From Rhizobium glycinendophyticum (lineage in GTDB: Bacteria; Pseudomonadota; Alphaproteobacteria; Rhizobiales; Rhizobiaceae), in NCBI RefSeq assembly GCF_006443685.1, contig NZ_VFYP01000001.1, positions 558,001 to 622,000 of the forward strand: a stretch of DNA of 64,000 nt, read 5' to 3'. The translations under genes and the position numbers were made by a program. Shown piece after piece: positions 25,309-34,965 of the stretch. Each line of letters starts with the position of its first letter. The stretch's first letter is position 1. Under the pieces are notes generated by a model. The model had not been told where the DNA came from. It made no database searches and saw only the letters and a program-made list of their open reading frames with translations.

Positions 25309-25956
25309 TCAGGATGTCTTGGTCGCCATCACTTCAATCAGCTTGACACCAAATCGCGTATCGTCGTTTTCGAGAACCGTGATCTCGCCGCGCGCGATGC
25401 GCCGGCCGTTCACCATGATCTCGACAGGCTCGCCGATCTTCTTGTCCAGCGCGATGATGGCGCCTTCCTCGAGATTCATGAGACCTGAAACCTGCATCCG
25501 GCTTGACCCTAGGACAATCTGGACATCGATCGGAATGTCCATGATCAGGTCGAGGTTTGCCGTAAGGCCGCTGCCCGGTTCCTGGTGCGCGCTGCCCGCG
25601 TTGCCGAAGGACGTGTCGCCGCCGAAGCTGGAGCCACCGAGGTCCCCGCCACCAAAATCGCCGCCACCAAAATCACTGCCGCCGATGTCGCTGCCAAGAT
25701 CGCCCATGCCGAAACCGGCATCCGGGGTAGCCGACGCACCGCCGAAGTCCGATTCGAAAGCCGCGAGCGGATCCGACTTGTCGTCGCTCAGCCCGCCAAA
25801 GTCGCCGAAATCCGAACCGATATCCGGAAGCCCGCCGTCTGCATCTGCTTTGAGTACGCCACGCAGATCATCGACCGCCTGGTCGAAGTCGCTGTCGCTG
25901 GCGCCCGGCATCGCGAGCGCGTCTGCATCCGTCTGTGGAGTCTTTTTCGTTGCCAT
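25309..25956 (-). CDS. fliN: flagellar motor switch protein FliN
   Basis: Encodes 215 residues. The last 80 are the SpoA-type FliN domain ([20 protein letters not shown], then [19 protein letters not shown]). The first 130 are an unusual acidic extension with a Gly-rich segment at about 80-115 made of repeats such as [17 protein letters not shown]. FliN proteins of enteric bacteria are about 137 residues, so this one is long, as is common in rhizobia. It forms the C-ring with FliM and FliG. The start at 25956 follows AGAGGA at a longish spacing. Confidence 0.93.
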   Translation of the reverse strand: MATKKTPQTDADALAMPGASDSDFDQAVDDLRGVLKADADGGLPDIGSDFGDFGGLSDDKSDPLAAFESDFGGASATPDAGFGMGDLGSDIGGSDFGGGDFGGGDLGGSSFGGDTSFGNAGSAHQEPGSGLTANLDLIMDIPIDVQIVLGSSRMQVSGLMNLEEGAIIALDKKIGEPVEIMVNGRRIARGEITVLENDDTRFGVKLIEVMATKTS

Positions 25957-26017
25957 GGACTCATTATTCCTCTTGAAACTTGCCTCAAGCTGCCGTTCGG
26001 CGCGGCCTGATAAATGT

Positions 26018-26971
26018 CTAGCTCATCAAATGTCGTAGGATCTCGTCTTCGCTGCTCACATTGTCCTTTACCCGGACTGTGTAGCGGTCACCCGCCCGGC
26101 CGAATTCGCAGCGATAGAGATCCTTGCCGTTGGCGCTCACGTCGACCATCACATCTCCCTTGTCGCGGAAGGCGATGACATCGCCAGCAACAAGGCGCGA
26201 CACGGTCGACAAGGTCAGCGATTCCAACCGAACCCTCGCTTCGAGCGTGACCTGGGAGCGCCGCACCTGTTCAGCGATCTGCTCCTGCCATTCCTTGCGC
26301 GACCGCCCTCCCTGGTTCTTCGACTTCGGCATGGTGACCACGGTCTTGAGCAGGGCTTTCTGCGGGATGACCAGAAAGAATTCCGAGGTGACGGGACCGA
26401 GGGTAATGCCCAGTTTAATGGTCACGGCATATTCGTCGACGTGATCATCTTCCGGCTTCGCCCGGTCCTCGGCATTGTGCGCCTTTTCGAGCAGGGGCTC
26501 GAATCCGCCTGCGGCATTGACGCCGGAGCGCAGCACATTGGCGATCTTGTCGAACACCATGGTCGAAAGATCGAGCTCGATCTGCGACAGGGGCCGCTCG
26601 ATCGGCTCCTGGATCGTCTCGGGCAGGGCGCCGAGCAGATTTTCCATGAGCGTGATGATGAAGCTGTTGCCGCAGGCGAGCACGAAGTTTGGCGACCAGT
26701 TGCGCAACTGTCCATCCGAGAAGGCGACATTGTCACCCAGATCGGCCAGCAGGTCGGTCATCAGGCCGCTTTCGTGGCCATTGTAATGGACCTGCATCGA
26801 AAGACCGGTCTCGCTGTGGAAGACGTCCGGGAGAAACTCGGAGTAGAGCTGGCCGAACTCGGCGCAGAGCTTCTGCAGTGTCTTTGCGTCGCCAAGCCCG
26901 CCGGTCAGCATGGCAAGGAGCGCCCGGTCCATTTTGGGAGGTGTCTGAGTGCCTGCGTCGCTCATCATCAT
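26018..26971 (-). CDS. fliM: flagellar motor switch protein FliM
   Basis: Encodes 317 residues. Three consecutive ATG codons (26971, 26968, 26965) follow AAGGCGGC; the first overlaps the motA stop by four bases. The middle CheC-like domain (about 50-220) and the C-terminal SpoA domain ([20 protein letters not shown], then [15 protein letters not shown]) are recognisable. The N-terminal CheY-binding segment LDDQAEIDALL-type of E. coli is not evident, consistent with divergent motor control in rhizobia. Overall divergence is higher than for FliG. It is placed between motA and fliN. Confidence 0.88.
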   Translation of the reverse strand: MMMSDAGTQTPPKMDRALLAMLTGGLGDAKTLQKLCAEFGQLYSEFLPDVFHSETGLSMQVHYNGHESGLMTDLLADLGDNVAFSDGQLRNWSPNFVLACGNSFIITLMENLLGALPETIQEPIERPLSQIELDLSTMVFDKIANVLRSGVNAAGGFEPLLEKAHNAEDRAKPEDDHVDEYAVTIKLGITLGPVTSEFFLVIPQKALLKTVVTMPKSKNQGGRSRKEWQEQIAEQVRRSQVTLEARVRLESLTLSTVSRLVAGDVIAFRDKGDVMVDVSANGKDLYRCEFGRAGDRYTVRVKDNVSSEDEILRHLMS

Positions 26972-27846
26972 GCCGCCTTGCTTTCACCGCCGCCGCCGGG
27001 GTTCATCATTTCCTGTTCAACGGCGTCGATCGACGGACGCTCGTAGGAAGAGATGGTCTTGCGGCCGTATTCGAGAGCCACCTGCGGAACCGAGCCGTTC
27101 ATGTAAGCGAGCAGCGTCTGCTTCACGATGATGTAGAGACGGTGCTGCTTGGTGCGGACGGTTTTGATCTGGGCGATCAATGGGTTGCAGAGGCAGTAGG
27201 ACAGGAAGATGCCGAGCATGGTGCCGACGAGAGCGGCACCGATCAGACCACCGAGAACTTCCGGCGACTCGTTGATCTTGCTCATCGCCTTGATAACCCC
27301 GAGAACGGCAGCGACAATACCGATTGCCGGGAAGCTGTCCCCCATCGCCGTCATCGCATGGTAAGGCTTCATCTTGTCGTAGAGGATGGTGTCGATTTCC
27401 TCGTCCATCAACGCTTCGATCTCGTGGCTGCGGGCATTGCCGATGATGATCAGGCGGACATAGTCACAGATGAACGAGGTCAGTTCCTTGTTCTTCAGGA
27501 GGTTCGGTGCGGCGGTGAAGATCGAGGATTCTTCCGGATTGTCGATATGCGCTTCGATCTCGTTACGCGACTTGGTGCGCAGGTCACGCATGAGCGAGTA
27601 GAGGACGCCCAGCACATCGAGATAAGCGCGCTCTGTTGGCACCGAGTGCTTAAAGGCCTCACCGATCGCCTTCCCGGTGTCCTTGATGACCTTCATCGGG
27701 TTGGCCATGATAAAGCCACCCACGCCAGCACCGCCGATGATCATCAGCTCGAACGGCTGAATGAGCACGTTGAGGTGTCCACCCATCGCCATGAAGCCGC
27801 CGAGGACGCAGCCTACCGTTATTACAAATCCGATGATGAGATTCAT
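26968..27846 (-). CDS. motA: flagellar stator proton-channel protein MotA
   Basis: Encodes 292 residues. Four membrane segments are visible: near 3-20 ([18 protein letters not shown]), 30-50, about 165-190 ([16 protein letters not shown]) and 200-220 ([18 protein letters not shown]). The large cytoplasmic loop between the second and third contains RGIRELEAH-type charged residues that contact FliG. The conserved proline of the third segment is present in FPAIGIV. MotB is encoded far away at 43588. The gene heads the leftward operon, with the TTCRCGCAAG motif upstream at 27897-27906. Confidence 0.96.
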   Translation of the reverse strand: MNLIIGFVITVGCVLGGFMAMGGHLNVLIQPFELMIIGGAGVGGFIMANPMKVIKDTGKAIGEAFKHSVPTERAYLDVLGVLYSLMRDLRTKSRNEIEAHIDNPEESSIFTAAPNLLKNKELTSFICDYVRLIIIGNARSHEIEALMDEEIDTILYDKMKPYHAMTAMGDSFPAIGIVAAVLGVIKAMSKINESPEVLGGLIGAALVGTMLGIFLSYCLCNPLIAQIKTVRTKQHRLYIIVKQTLLAYMNGSVPQVALEYGRKTISSYERPSIDAVEQEMMNPGGGGESKAA

Positions 27847-27896
27847 TTTGCCCGCACCTGAACGTTACATTTCACGGTAAGCGATACGTCTCGTGC

Positions 27897-27906
27897 CTTG
27901 CGTGAG
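27897..27906 (-). promoter_or_regulatory. TTCRCGCAAG motif upstream of motA
   Basis: On the minus strand CTCACGCAAG, 50 bases before the motA start. It matches the consensus at nine of ten positions. Confidence 0.5.
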
Positions 27907-27971
27907 GCTGAATCACGGCCCCATTTTTGGGCCGCAGTACCAGCCTCTGATGGCAGCTTCCGCTCAACAGT

Positions 27972-27981
27972 TTCGCGCAAG
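27972..27981 (+). promoter_or_regulatory. TTCRCGCAAG motif upstream of flgF
   Basis: TTCGCGCAAG, a perfect match, 87 bases before the flgF start and facing the rightward operon. With the site at 27897 it forms a divergent control region of 222 bases between motA and flgF. Confidence 0.55.
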
Positions 27982-28068
27982 GCTTTTGGCTCAGAAGAGC
28001 GTGAGCTAGCGTAGCCAGTCTGCGTTAAATAATGATTTACTTATATTCATCGCAACGGAGGCAATGAA

Positions 28069-28803
28069 GTGCAATCCGGAATCTATGTGTCCCTGTCGTC
28101 CCAGATGGCCCTTGAGCGCCGCCTGACGACCATCGCCGACAACATGGCCAACGTGAACACCGTCGGCTTCCGTGCAACAGAGGTTAAGTTCGACGAGATG
28201 TTGAGCAAGACGGGCAATGACCAGAATGCCCAGATTGCCTTCGTCAGCCAGGGTAACGACTATCTCTCCACCAAGAACGGCGAACTCGCCCAGACGAACA
28301 ACGCGCTCGATTTCGCCATCAAGGGCGACGCGTGGTTCGCGATCGACACGCCCGTTGGTCAAGTCCTTACCCGCGACGGTCGCTTCACGATGACCGATAC
28401 CGGCGAGCTGGTTTCGGTCAAGGGCTTCCCCGTTCTGGATGCCGGCGGCGCGCCGATCCAGCTGAACCGCACCGGCGGACCGCCGGAAGTCGGCGCCGAT
28501 GGCAAAATCATGCAGGACGGCCGCCAGGTCGCCACCCTTGGGCTGTTCACCGCCGATGTTCGCAACGGCTTCCTGCGTTATGAAAACAGCGGCGTGACAA
28601 CCGTCGACACTCCGCAGCCGGTGGTCGACGACCCCGAGATCTCCGTGATGCAGGGATATGTAGAGAATTCCAACGTTAACGGCATCAGCCAGATGACCCA
28701 GCTGATCCAAGTCAACCGCGCATTTGAAAGCGTGAGCGCCCTGATCCGTGACAGCGAAAGCTCCATGGGCGACGCGATTAAGATTCTCGGCGGCAGCTCC
28801 TGA
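28069..28803 (+). CDS. flgF: flagellar proximal rod protein FlgF
   Basis: Encodes 244 residues from a GTG at 28069, nine bases after GGAGG. The N-terminal rod motif ADNMANVNTVGF and the C-terminal helix (MQGYVENSNVNGISQMTQLIQVNRAFE) form the axial coiled coil. FlgF is a rod subunit exported through the flagellar apparatus. It is the first gene of the long basal-body operon that runs to fliP. Confidence 0.95.
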   Translation: MQSGIYVSLSSQMALERRLTTIADNMANVNTVGFRATEVKFDEMLSKTGNDQNAQIAFVSQGNDYLSTKNGELAQTNNALDFAIKGDAWFAIDTPVGQVLTRDGRFTMTDTGELVSVKGFPVLDAGGAPIQLNRTGGPPEVGADGKIMQDGRQVATLGLFTADVRNGFLRYENSGVTTVDTPQPVVDDPEISVMQGYVENSNVNGISQMTQLIQVNRAFESVSALIRDSESSMGDAIKILGGSS

Positions 28804-28815
28804 GGCTGAAGTGGG

Positions 28816-30213
28816 ATGGTGACGGCTTTGCAGGTGACAGACGATCTCCCCCTTTCTCCGAAGCTCGGCCAGTTGGCCTCGCTCGCGGAGCGCTACGCCA
28901 AGCCGGAACACGCTGTGACCCAGGGCGGCCATGTCCGCACGATTGCGGCTGGCCATTATACCGTCACCGGTCTGTCGCGGCATGTGCGCCTCGGCGAATT
29001 CGTCGCCCATCGCTCCGCGAGTGGCGTGCATCTCGGCGAGGTCATCCGCGTCGAACCCGATGTCTGCTACGTCTGCCCCATCGAACCCGGTGAGCCGATC
29101 GGTATCCATGATGTGGTGATCCGCAAGGGCGCCTTCCGCATAGCGCCAGATGATAGCTGGTGCGGCCGCACCATTAACGCGCTGGGCGATCCGATCGACA
29201 ACGGCCTGCCGCTGGCACCCGGATCGGAGCGTCGCCCGATCTCCACCACCGCGCCGCCGTCCATGACCCGCCGTCGTGTCGAGACCGGATTTAAGACGGG
29301 TGTGCGCGCGATCGATATCTTCTCGCCGCTCTGCCTTGGCCAGCGCCTCGGCATCTTTGCTGGCTCCGGCGTCGGTAAATCCACGCTTCTTTCGATGCTT
29401 GCGCGCGCCGATGCCTTCGACAAGGTGGTAATCGCGCTAGTCGGCGAACGTGGTCGTGAAGTGCGCGAATTCATCGAAGATACGCTGGGCGACAACATGG
29501 CAAAATCGATCGCCGTGGTTGCGACCAGTGATGAAAGCCCGATGCTGCGCAAGATGGCGCCCTTGACGGCAATCACAATCGCCGAGCATTTCCGCGACAA
29601 GGGCGAGAACGTTCTTTTCATCGTCGACAGCGTGACCCGTTTCGCCCATGCGATCCGAGAAGTCGCTACCGCAGCTGGCGAGCCGCCGATTGCGCGTGGC
29701 TATCCGGCGTCTGTCTTCACTGAACTGCCGCGTCTGCTCGAACGTGCTGGCCCGGGCGCCGAAGGCGCGGGCACAATCACCGCGATCATCTCGATCCTCG
29801 TCGACGGCGACAACCACAACGACCCGATTGCCGACTCCACGCGCGGCATCCTCGACGGCCACATCGTGCTCGATCGCGCGCTCGCCGACGAGGGACGCTA
29901 CCCGCCGATCAACCCGCTCACATCCATCTCTCGATTGGCGCGCAAGGCCTGGACTTCCGAGCAGGAAAAGCTGGTCTCGCGCCTCAAGGCGCTGATCCAC
30001 CGCTTCGAGGAGACGCGTGACCTGCGTCTCATCGGGGGCTATCGAAACGGTTCGGATCCCGACCTGGACATGGCGATCAAGCAGGTGCCGGTCATCTACG
30101 AAATTTTGAAACAGACGCCCGGCGACAAGCCGGCGAGTGACGCCTATGCCGATTTGGCCAACGCTCTTAAAGCGGCGGCCGGCGGTCAGGCAGGCATGAG
30201 GCAAAGGGGCTGA
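28816..30213 (+). CDS. fliI: flagellar export ATPase FliI
   Basis: Encodes 465 residues. Walker A is GSGVGKST (about residue 180), followed by VALVGERGREVREF, the Walker B region ENVLFIVDSVTRFA and the conserved SRLARKAWTSEQ near 375. FliI energises export of flagellar substrates at the cytoplasmic face. It is 12 bases after flgF. Its usual regulator FliH and general chaperone FliJ are not next to it; divergent candidates lie at 42938 and 57560. Confidence 0.97.
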   Translation: MVTALQVTDDLPLSPKLGQLASLAERYAKPEHAVTQGGHVRTIAAGHYTVTGLSRHVRLGEFVAHRSASGVHLGEVIRVEPDVCYVCPIEPGEPIGIHDVVIRKGAFRIAPDDSWCGRTINALGDPIDNGLPLAPGSERRPISTTAPPSMTRRRVETGFKTGVRAIDIFSPLCLGQRLGIFAGSGVGKSTLLSMLARADAFDKVVIALVGERGREVREFIEDTLGDNMAKSIAVVATSDESPMLRKMAPLTAITIAEHFRDKGENVLFIVDSVTRFAHAIREVATAAGEPPIARGYPASVFTELPRLLERAGPGAEGAGTITAIISILVDGDNHNDPIADSTRGILDGHIVLDRALADEGRYPPINPLTSISRLARKAWTSEQEKLVSRLKALIHRFEETRDLRLIGGYRNGSDPDLDMAIKQVPVIYEILKQTPGDKPASDAYADLANALKAAAGGQAGMRQRG

Positions 30214-30215
30214 CC

Positions 30216-30782
30216 ATGACCGACTTCGATGCAGACGAGCCCGTGGCGCCGTTGAAGCACGGTGCGCCCAAGCGGCGTGTTCCGACAATCGATCGCCTCT
30301 TGGCCGTCACCGGCATCGCGCTCGCCTGCGGGGCCGCCTTCTTCCCCTGGTACGTCTTTTTCAATGAAGAGAAATTCGGAATACGGGTTGCTGATTGGAC
30401 CCGCACGCGCGACCTGCCGGAAGGTCCAGGGCGAAACGTCTTTAGCGTGTCGCCTTTGGCTCTGGTCGACAAGGACGACGAGGGGGGAGATCGCCCGGCC
30501 GCGCCGCAGGTCGACGAAATCGTGACGGCGACAGTTCCGAACCTCGGCAAGGAGCGTCCGGAAGGACTCGAACCCGTGACGGCACAGCCATTCCCGGGGA
30601 AAAGCGGCTTTCGCCTTCTTCATGTTGCCAATGGCCGAGCCCTGATCGAGGACAAGGCGGGCATGTATCTCGTGCGGGTTGGTTCCATTCTGCCGGATAA
30701 CAGCCGCGTTGCGACGCTTGAACAGCGCGATGGCAAGTGGGTGATCATCACCTCGACCGGCGATATCTACCAAAACAACTAA
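30216..30782 (+). CDS. flagellar-operon membrane protein of unknown function
   Basis: Encodes 188 residues. One membrane segment at about 28-50 (LLAVTGIALACGAAFFPWYV) puts the C-terminal 135 residues in the periplasm. The last 60 residues (GFRLLHVANGRALIED, GMYLVRVGSILPDNSRVATL, WVIITSTGDIY) have a beta-rich pattern resembling the C-terminal domain of pilus or type II secretion assembly proteins of the PilP class, which is only an impression. It lies two bases after fliI and before flgB, the same place as an unnamed gene in S. meliloti (from memory). A role in basal-body assembly is likely; none is proven. Confidence 0.8.
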   Translation: MTDFDADEPVAPLKHGAPKRRVPTIDRLLAVTGIALACGAAFFPWYVFFNEEKFGIRVADWTRTRDLPEGPGRNVFSVSPLALVDKDDEGGDRPAAPQVDEIVTATVPNLGKERPEGLEPVTAQPFPGKSGFRLLHVANGRALIEDKAGMYLVRVGSILPDNSRVATLEQRDGKWVIITSTGDIYQNN

Positions 30783-30803
30783 TGCAGCATGGGATGAGCA
30801 AGT

Positions 30804-30813
30804 CCCACGCAAG
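30804..30813 (+). promoter_or_regulatory. TTCRCGCAAG-like motif upstream of flgB
   Basis: CCCACGCAAG, 44 bases before flgB; the last eight bases match. The following ATTACCGGCCTAGG resembles the bases after the site at 42752 (ATTGACCGCCTAG), extending the similarity to about 20 positions. Confidence 0.5.
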
Positions 30814-30857
30814 ATTACCGGCCTAGGCTCCGAACAGTACAAGACGGAGTAACGCCC

Positions 30858-31253
30858 ATGAATCCCATCCAGTTGTTCGAGCTGGCCTCGCGACAGGCCG
30901 AATGGCTCTCGGTGCGCCAACAGGTTGTGGCGACGAACATCGCCAATGCCAATACGCCCAAATATCTGGCCAAGGACATTACCCCCTTCGAGGCGGTCAT
31001 GGATCAAACTTCCATGGTTCAGAAGATGGCGGTCACGCAGCCGGGACACATGGCGTCAAACGACCTGAGCGACGAGAACATCGCCGTCGAGGAAGCTCCG
31101 CTGAACGACGAAATCGGCATTCAGGAATCCGGCAACTCCGTCGCCATTGCAGAAGAACTGACGAAAACCGGCGAAATCAAGCGCCAGCACGAGTTGAACA
31201 CGTCCCTGATGTCTTCCTTCCATCGCATGATGTTGATGACGGTGAAACGCTAA
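30858..31253 (+). CDS. flgB: flagellar proximal rod protein FlgB
   Basis: Encodes 131 residues, with the rod motif [18 protein letters not shown] at about 25-42 and a C-terminal helix ending MLMTVKR. FlgB is a proximal rod subunit attached near FliE and the MS ring. The gap from the preceding gene (75 bases) contains a motif that may be an internal promoter. The stop overlaps flgC by one base (TAATG). Confidence 0.95.
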   Translation: MNPIQLFELASRQAEWLSVRQQVVATNIANANTPKYLAKDITPFEAVMDQTSMVQKMAVTQPGHMASNDLSDENIAVEEAPLNDEIGIQESGNSVAIAEELTKTGEIKRQHELNTSLMSSFHRMMLMTVKR

Positions 31254-31675
31254 TGACCGACCCTTTGGGCGCAGCCCTCAAGATTGCAGGCAGTGGCCTG
31301 GAAGCCCAGTCCACCCGCATGCGCATAGTCTCCGAAAACATCGCCAACGCGCGGACCACCGGGGATACGCCTGGTGCCGACCCCTATCGCCGCAAAACCA
31401 TTACCTTCGGCAGTGAGCTCGACCGGGTCTCCGGTGCCGAGACCGTCGAGGTGAAGAAGCTCGGCGTCGATGAATCCGATTTCATCGAGGAATACGACCC
31501 AGGCAATCCGGCCGCGAACGAGAAGGGCATCGTCAAGATGCCGAACGTGAACGTCCTGATCGAAATGGGCGACATGCGCGAAACGAACCGAACCTATGAA
31601 GCGAACCTGCAAACCATCAAGCAGACCCGCGACATGATTTCCCAGACAATTGCTCTGCTGAAGGCCTCGCAATGA
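31253..31675 (+). CDS. flgC: flagellar proximal rod protein FlgC
   Basis: Encodes 140 residues from the ATG at 31253. It has the N-terminal motif [20 protein letters not shown], the conserved PYRRKTI, and the C-terminal [14 protein letters not shown] helix. Proximal rod subunit. It overlaps flgB by one base and fliE by four. Confidence 0.95.
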   Translation: MTDPLGAALKIAGSGLEAQSTRMRIVSENIANARTTGDTPGADPYRRKTITFGSELDRVSGAETVEVKKLGVDESDFIEEYDPGNPAANEKGIVKMPNVNVLIEMGDMRETNRTYEANLQTIKQTRDMISQTIALLKASQ

Positions 31676-32010
31676 TCGAATCAATCACCAAGGCTGGAAT
31701 GGTATCCGGCACCAGCGGCATCGACTCGCTGTCGAGCATCTTCTCCGCCAAGAGCCAGGCGGCCGATGCTCCCACCCCCGGCATGTCGACTGGCGAGACG
31801 TTCCTGTCGGCGCTCACCGACATGGCGACCCAGGCATCAAACAACTTGAAACAAGCCGAAAAGACCTCCTTCGACGGTCTGACCGGCAAGGCCAATCCCC
31901 GCGAAGTCGTCGACGCGGTCATGCAGGCCGAGCAGTCGCTCCAGACGGCGATCGCCTTCCGCGACAAGATCGTCAATGCCTATCTCGAAATCACGAAAAT
32001 GCAGATTTAG
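31672..32010 (+). CDS. fliE: flagellar hook-basal body protein FliE
   Basis: Encodes 112 residues. The C-terminal part carries the family pattern ([20 protein letters not shown] and [16 protein letters not shown]). FliE joins the MS ring to the rod. The N-terminal 40 residues are Ser/Ala-rich and variable. It overlaps flgC by four bases. Confidence 0.94.
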   Translation: MIESITKAGMVSGTSGIDSLSSIFSAKSQAADAPTPGMSTGETFLSALTDMATQASNNLKQAEKTSFDGLTGKANPREVVDAVMQAEQSLQTAIAFRDKIVNAYLEITKMQI

Positions 32011-32025
32011 TAGGGGTACCGACAT

Positions 32026-32814
32026 ATGAGAGCGCTCGCCATCGCAGCCACGGGTATGGATGCCCAGCAGACCAATCTTGAGGTCATCGCGAACAATATC
32101 GCCAACATCAACACCACGGGCTTCAAGCGCGCGCGTGCCGAATTTTCCGACCTGCTCTACCAGACGGAGCGGGCCCAGGGCGTGCCCAACCGGGCCAACC
32201 AGGCAATCGTGCCGGAAGGCGCGAATATCGGTCTCGGTGTGCAGACCGCTGCTGTTCGCAACATTCATACTCAGGGCGAACTGACCCAGACCGGCAATGA
32301 GCTTGATGTCGCCATGATCGGTCGCGGCTGGTTTCAGATCGAAAGCCCCGATGGCCAGACCTTCTACAGCCGCTCCGGCGCCTTCAACATGAATGCCCAG
32401 GGTCAGCTTGTGACGATCGACGGCTATCTCGTCACCCCGCAGATCACCATCCCTCAGGATGCAAGTGAAGTCGTCATCAGTCGTAGCGGCCAGGTTTCCG
32501 CTCGCCTCGGCAGCGATTCCGATTACACCGATATCGGCCAGTTGACGGTTGCAAACTTCGTCAACGAAGCCGGTCTGAAGCCGCTCGGGGACAATCTCTT
32601 CGCCGAAACCGCAGCTTCTGGCGAAGCCATTGTCGGCGTGCCTGACGATCCGGGCTTCGGCTACATGAAACAGTCCTACTTGGAAGCGTCGAACGTCGAT
32701 TCCGTGAAGGAGATCACCGACATGATCTCAGCACAGCGCGCCTACGAGATGAATTCCAAGGTGATCAGCACCGCCGACGAAATGGCTCAGATCGTCAGCA
32801 AGAACCTCAAGTAA
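32026..32814 (+). CDS. flgG: flagellar distal rod protein FlgG
   Basis: Encodes 262 residues, the standard FlgG length. The N-terminus [15 protein letters not shown] with [14 protein letters not shown], the SAF-like centre, and the C-terminus [17 protein letters not shown] followed by [10 protein letters not shown] are all canonical. The distal rod passes through the P and L rings. Confidence 0.97.
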   Translation: MRALAIAATGMDAQQTNLEVIANNIANINTTGFKRARAEFSDLLYQTERAQGVPNRANQAIVPEGANIGLGVQTAAVRNIHTQGELTQTGNELDVAMIGRGWFQIESPDGQTFYSRSGAFNMNAQGQLVTIDGYLVTPQITIPQDASEVVISRSGQVSARLGSDSDYTDIGQLTVANFVNEAGLKPLGDNLFAETAASGEAIVGVPDDPGFGYMKQSYLEASNVDSVKEITDMISAQRAYEMNSKVISTADEMAQIVSKNLK

Positions 32815-32831
32815 CACAACTGGAGGCAAAC

Positions 32832-33308
32832 ATGAAGTTTCGCCAATTACTCGGGAACATGGCACGTCGGGTGGTGCTCGCCGCCGGCGTGCTGTGCTTT
32901 GGACAGGGAATGGCATTCGCCCAGGGCACGGCCGTGGTCCCGACGCGCGTGATCTATCCTGGCGAAACCGTGTCTGCCGATCAGCTCAATGTGGTGGCGG
33001 TCACCAATCCGAACCTCTCCGGCGGTTATGCCCGCACCAAGGATGAAGTCGTGGGGATGGTGACGAAGCGGACGCTTCTGCCCGGGCGCACGATCCCCAC
33101 CAGCAGCCTGCGGGAAGCCTTCGCGGTTAAGCGCGGCGGCAGTGTTCGTCTGACCTTCTCGATTGGCAATATGCTGATTAGCGCGAGCGGGACGCCCCTG
33201 GCTGACGCTTCGGTGGGCGAGCTGATCAAGGTCCGCAATCTCGATTCAGGTACGATCGTTTCAGGAACGGTCATGGCCGACGGTACGGTACAGGTGATGG
33301 CAAAATGA
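32832..33308 (+). CDS. flgA: P-ring chaperone FlgA
   Basis: Encodes 158 residues. A signal peptide of about 28-32 residues ends near AFAQG, so the protein acts in the periplasm, where it helps FlgI form the P ring. The SAF domain (about 35-100) includes VIYPGETVSADQL and GRTIPTSSLREAF; the C-terminal beta domain has the family end GTVMADGTVQV. It is shorter than enteric FlgA (about 219) as usual in alphaproteobacteria. It overlaps flgI by four bases. Confidence 0.94.
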   Translation: MKFRQLLGNMARRVVLAAGVLCFGQGMAFAQGTAVVPTRVIYPGETVSADQLNVVAVTNPNLSGGYARTKDEVVGMVTKRTLLPGRTIPTSSLREAFAVKRGGSVRLTFSIGNMLISASGTPLADASVGELIKVRNLDSGTIVSGTVMADGTVQVMAK

Positions 33309-34426
33309 GATGGCTTGCTTCAACGCGGATCGCGCTGTGCGTCCTGGCGCTCGTGCTGGCACCTTTCGAGCCGGCACTGGCGACGAATTCGCGTATCAAG
33401 GATATCGCTTCCCTCCAGTCGGGCCGTGACAACCAGCTCATCGGTTACGGCCTCGTTGTGGGTCTCCAGGGAACCGGCGACAGCCTGCGGTCCTCTCCCT
33501 TCACCGACCAGTCGATGCGGGCGATGCTGCAGAACCTCGGTATTTCCACTCAAGGTGGCCAGTCCAATGCCAAGAACGTGGCAGCTGTCATGGTCACGGC
33601 CAATCTGCCACCTTTCGCCAGCCCCGGCAGCCGCATTGACGTAACCGCAAGTTCGCTTGGCGATTCGAGCTCCTTGCGTGGCGGCACGCTGGTCATGACG
33701 TCGCTTACCGGCGCCGATGGACAGATCTATGCGGTCGCCCAGGGCTCGGTCATCGTTTCCGGTTTCACCGCACAGGGCAATGCTGCCAGCGTCCAGGAAG
33801 GCATCACCACCTCCGGTCGGGTACCGGGTGGCGCCATCATCGAGCGCGAGCTTCCGTCCAAGTTCAAGGATTCTGTGAACCTTGTCCTGCAGTTGCGCAA
33901 CGCCGACTTCACCACAGCCTTGCGGATCGCCGATACAATCAATGCCTATGCCGCGGCCAATTACGGCGCCCCGATTGCAGAGGCTCGCGACAGCCAGGAA
34001 GTGGTGATCCAGAAACCGCGAACGGCGGACCTCGCTCGCCTGATGGCGGACATCGAAAATCTGGTCGTCGCGACCGACTCGCCGGCCAAGGTGGTCATAA
34101 ACGAGCGCACCGGGACGATTGTGATTGGCGCGGATGTGCGTGTTTCCCGTGTCGCTGTCGCCTACGGCACGCTGACCGTCACGGTCTCCGAAACTCCGCA
34201 GATCGTCCAGCCCGAACCCTTCTCCAAGGGCGTGACGGCCGTGCAGGACCAGACGGACATCATCGCCCAGAAAACCGGCGACAAGATTGCGGTGGTCGAT
34301 GGGCCCGACCTGCGCACCCTCGTCAGCGGGTTGAACAGTATTGGTGTCAAGCCAGACGGAATCATCGCAATCCTTCAGGGCATTAAGTCAGCTGGTGCGC
34401 TGCAAGCGGAGCTCGTGCTGCAATGA
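33305..34426 (+). CDS. flgI: flagellar P-ring protein FlgI
   Basis: Encodes 373 residues with a signal peptide cleaved near ALA (about residue 26). The mature start has SRIKDIASLQ and NQLIGYGLVVGLQGTGD, and the end has LVSGLNSIGVKPDGIIAILQ, both family signatures. It forms the peptidoglycan ring around the rod. It overlaps flgA and motE by four bases each. Confidence 0.97.
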   Translation: MRWLASTRIALCVLALVLAPFEPALATNSRIKDIASLQSGRDNQLIGYGLVVGLQGTGDSLRSSPFTDQSMRAMLQNLGISTQGGQSNAKNVAAVMVTANLPPFASPGSRIDVTASSLGDSSSLRGGTLVMTSLTGADGQIYAVAQGSVIVSGFTAQGNAASVQEGITTSGRVPGGAIIERELPSKFKDSVNLVLQLRNADFTTALRIADTINAYAAANYGAPIAEARDSQEVVIQKPRTADLARLMADIENLVVATDSPAKVVINERTGTIVIGADVRVSRVAVAYGTLTVTVSETPQIVQPEPFSKGVTAVQDQTDIIAQKTGDKIAVVDGPDLRTLVSGLNSIGVKPDGIIAILQGIKSAGALQAELVLQ

Positions 34427-34965
34427 TCGGGTTCAAAGGCTTCAACCCCTCGCGGGCCGTTTTGCGAAGCGGAGCGGCAGTCCTCTTGATCGCAACGCTG
34501 CCGGCTTTCGCCGGCGTCGCGATCGGGCAGCAGCAGCCACAGTCGATGGAAAAGGCCTCCGAGGAGGAGATCCAGCAGTTCTGCACCAGCATTGCTGACG
34601 CCGCCCGCGACCAGCGCTACCTCCTGCAGAAGCAGGAACTCGACAAGTTGCAGGCGGATGTCGACAGTCGCATCGCGGTGCTCGAAACCCGTCGTGCGGA
34701 ATATGAAGACTGGCTCACCCGACGCAACGACTTCATGAAGAAGGCGGATGCGCAACTGGTGGAGATTTACCGGAAGATGGCGCCAGATGCCGCGGCTCCG
34801 CAACTCGCGGAGACCGACGTGGTGCTGGCGGCCGCCATCATCATGAAGCTCCCGCCGCGTCAGTCGAGCCTGATACTCACCGAGATGAAACCGGACAAGG
34901 CGGCGGCAGTCGCGCAGATCATGTCGAGCGCCGGTGACGCCAATACTTCGAAGGATCCATCATGA
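34423..34965 (+). CDS. motE: MotC chaperone MotE
   Basis: Encodes 180 residues. A signal peptide of about 35 residues (ending near AIGQQ) sends it to the periplasm. A coiled coil spans about 50-110 (RYLLQKQELDKLQADVDSR), followed by the MgtE-intracellular-N-like segment (IIMKLPPRQSSLILTEMKPD). In S. meliloti MotE is a periplasmic dimer that folds and stabilises MotC (published, from memory). It overlaps flgI and flgH by four bases. Confidence 0.88.
   Translation: MIGFKGFNPSRAVLRSGAAVLLIATLPAFAGVAIGQQQPQSMEKASEEEIQQFCTSIADAARDQRYLLQKQELDKLQADVDSRIAVLETRRAEYEDWLTRRNDFMKKADAQLVEIYRKMAPDAAAPQLAETDVVLAAAIIMKLPPRQSSLILTEMKPDKAAAVAQIMSSAGDANTSKDPS

Noticed and set aside
28006..29109. Long open frame opposite flgF and fliI (367 codons)
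   Set aside because: It lies entirely antisense to two clear genes, has no recognisable domain, and arises from the high GC third-position bias.
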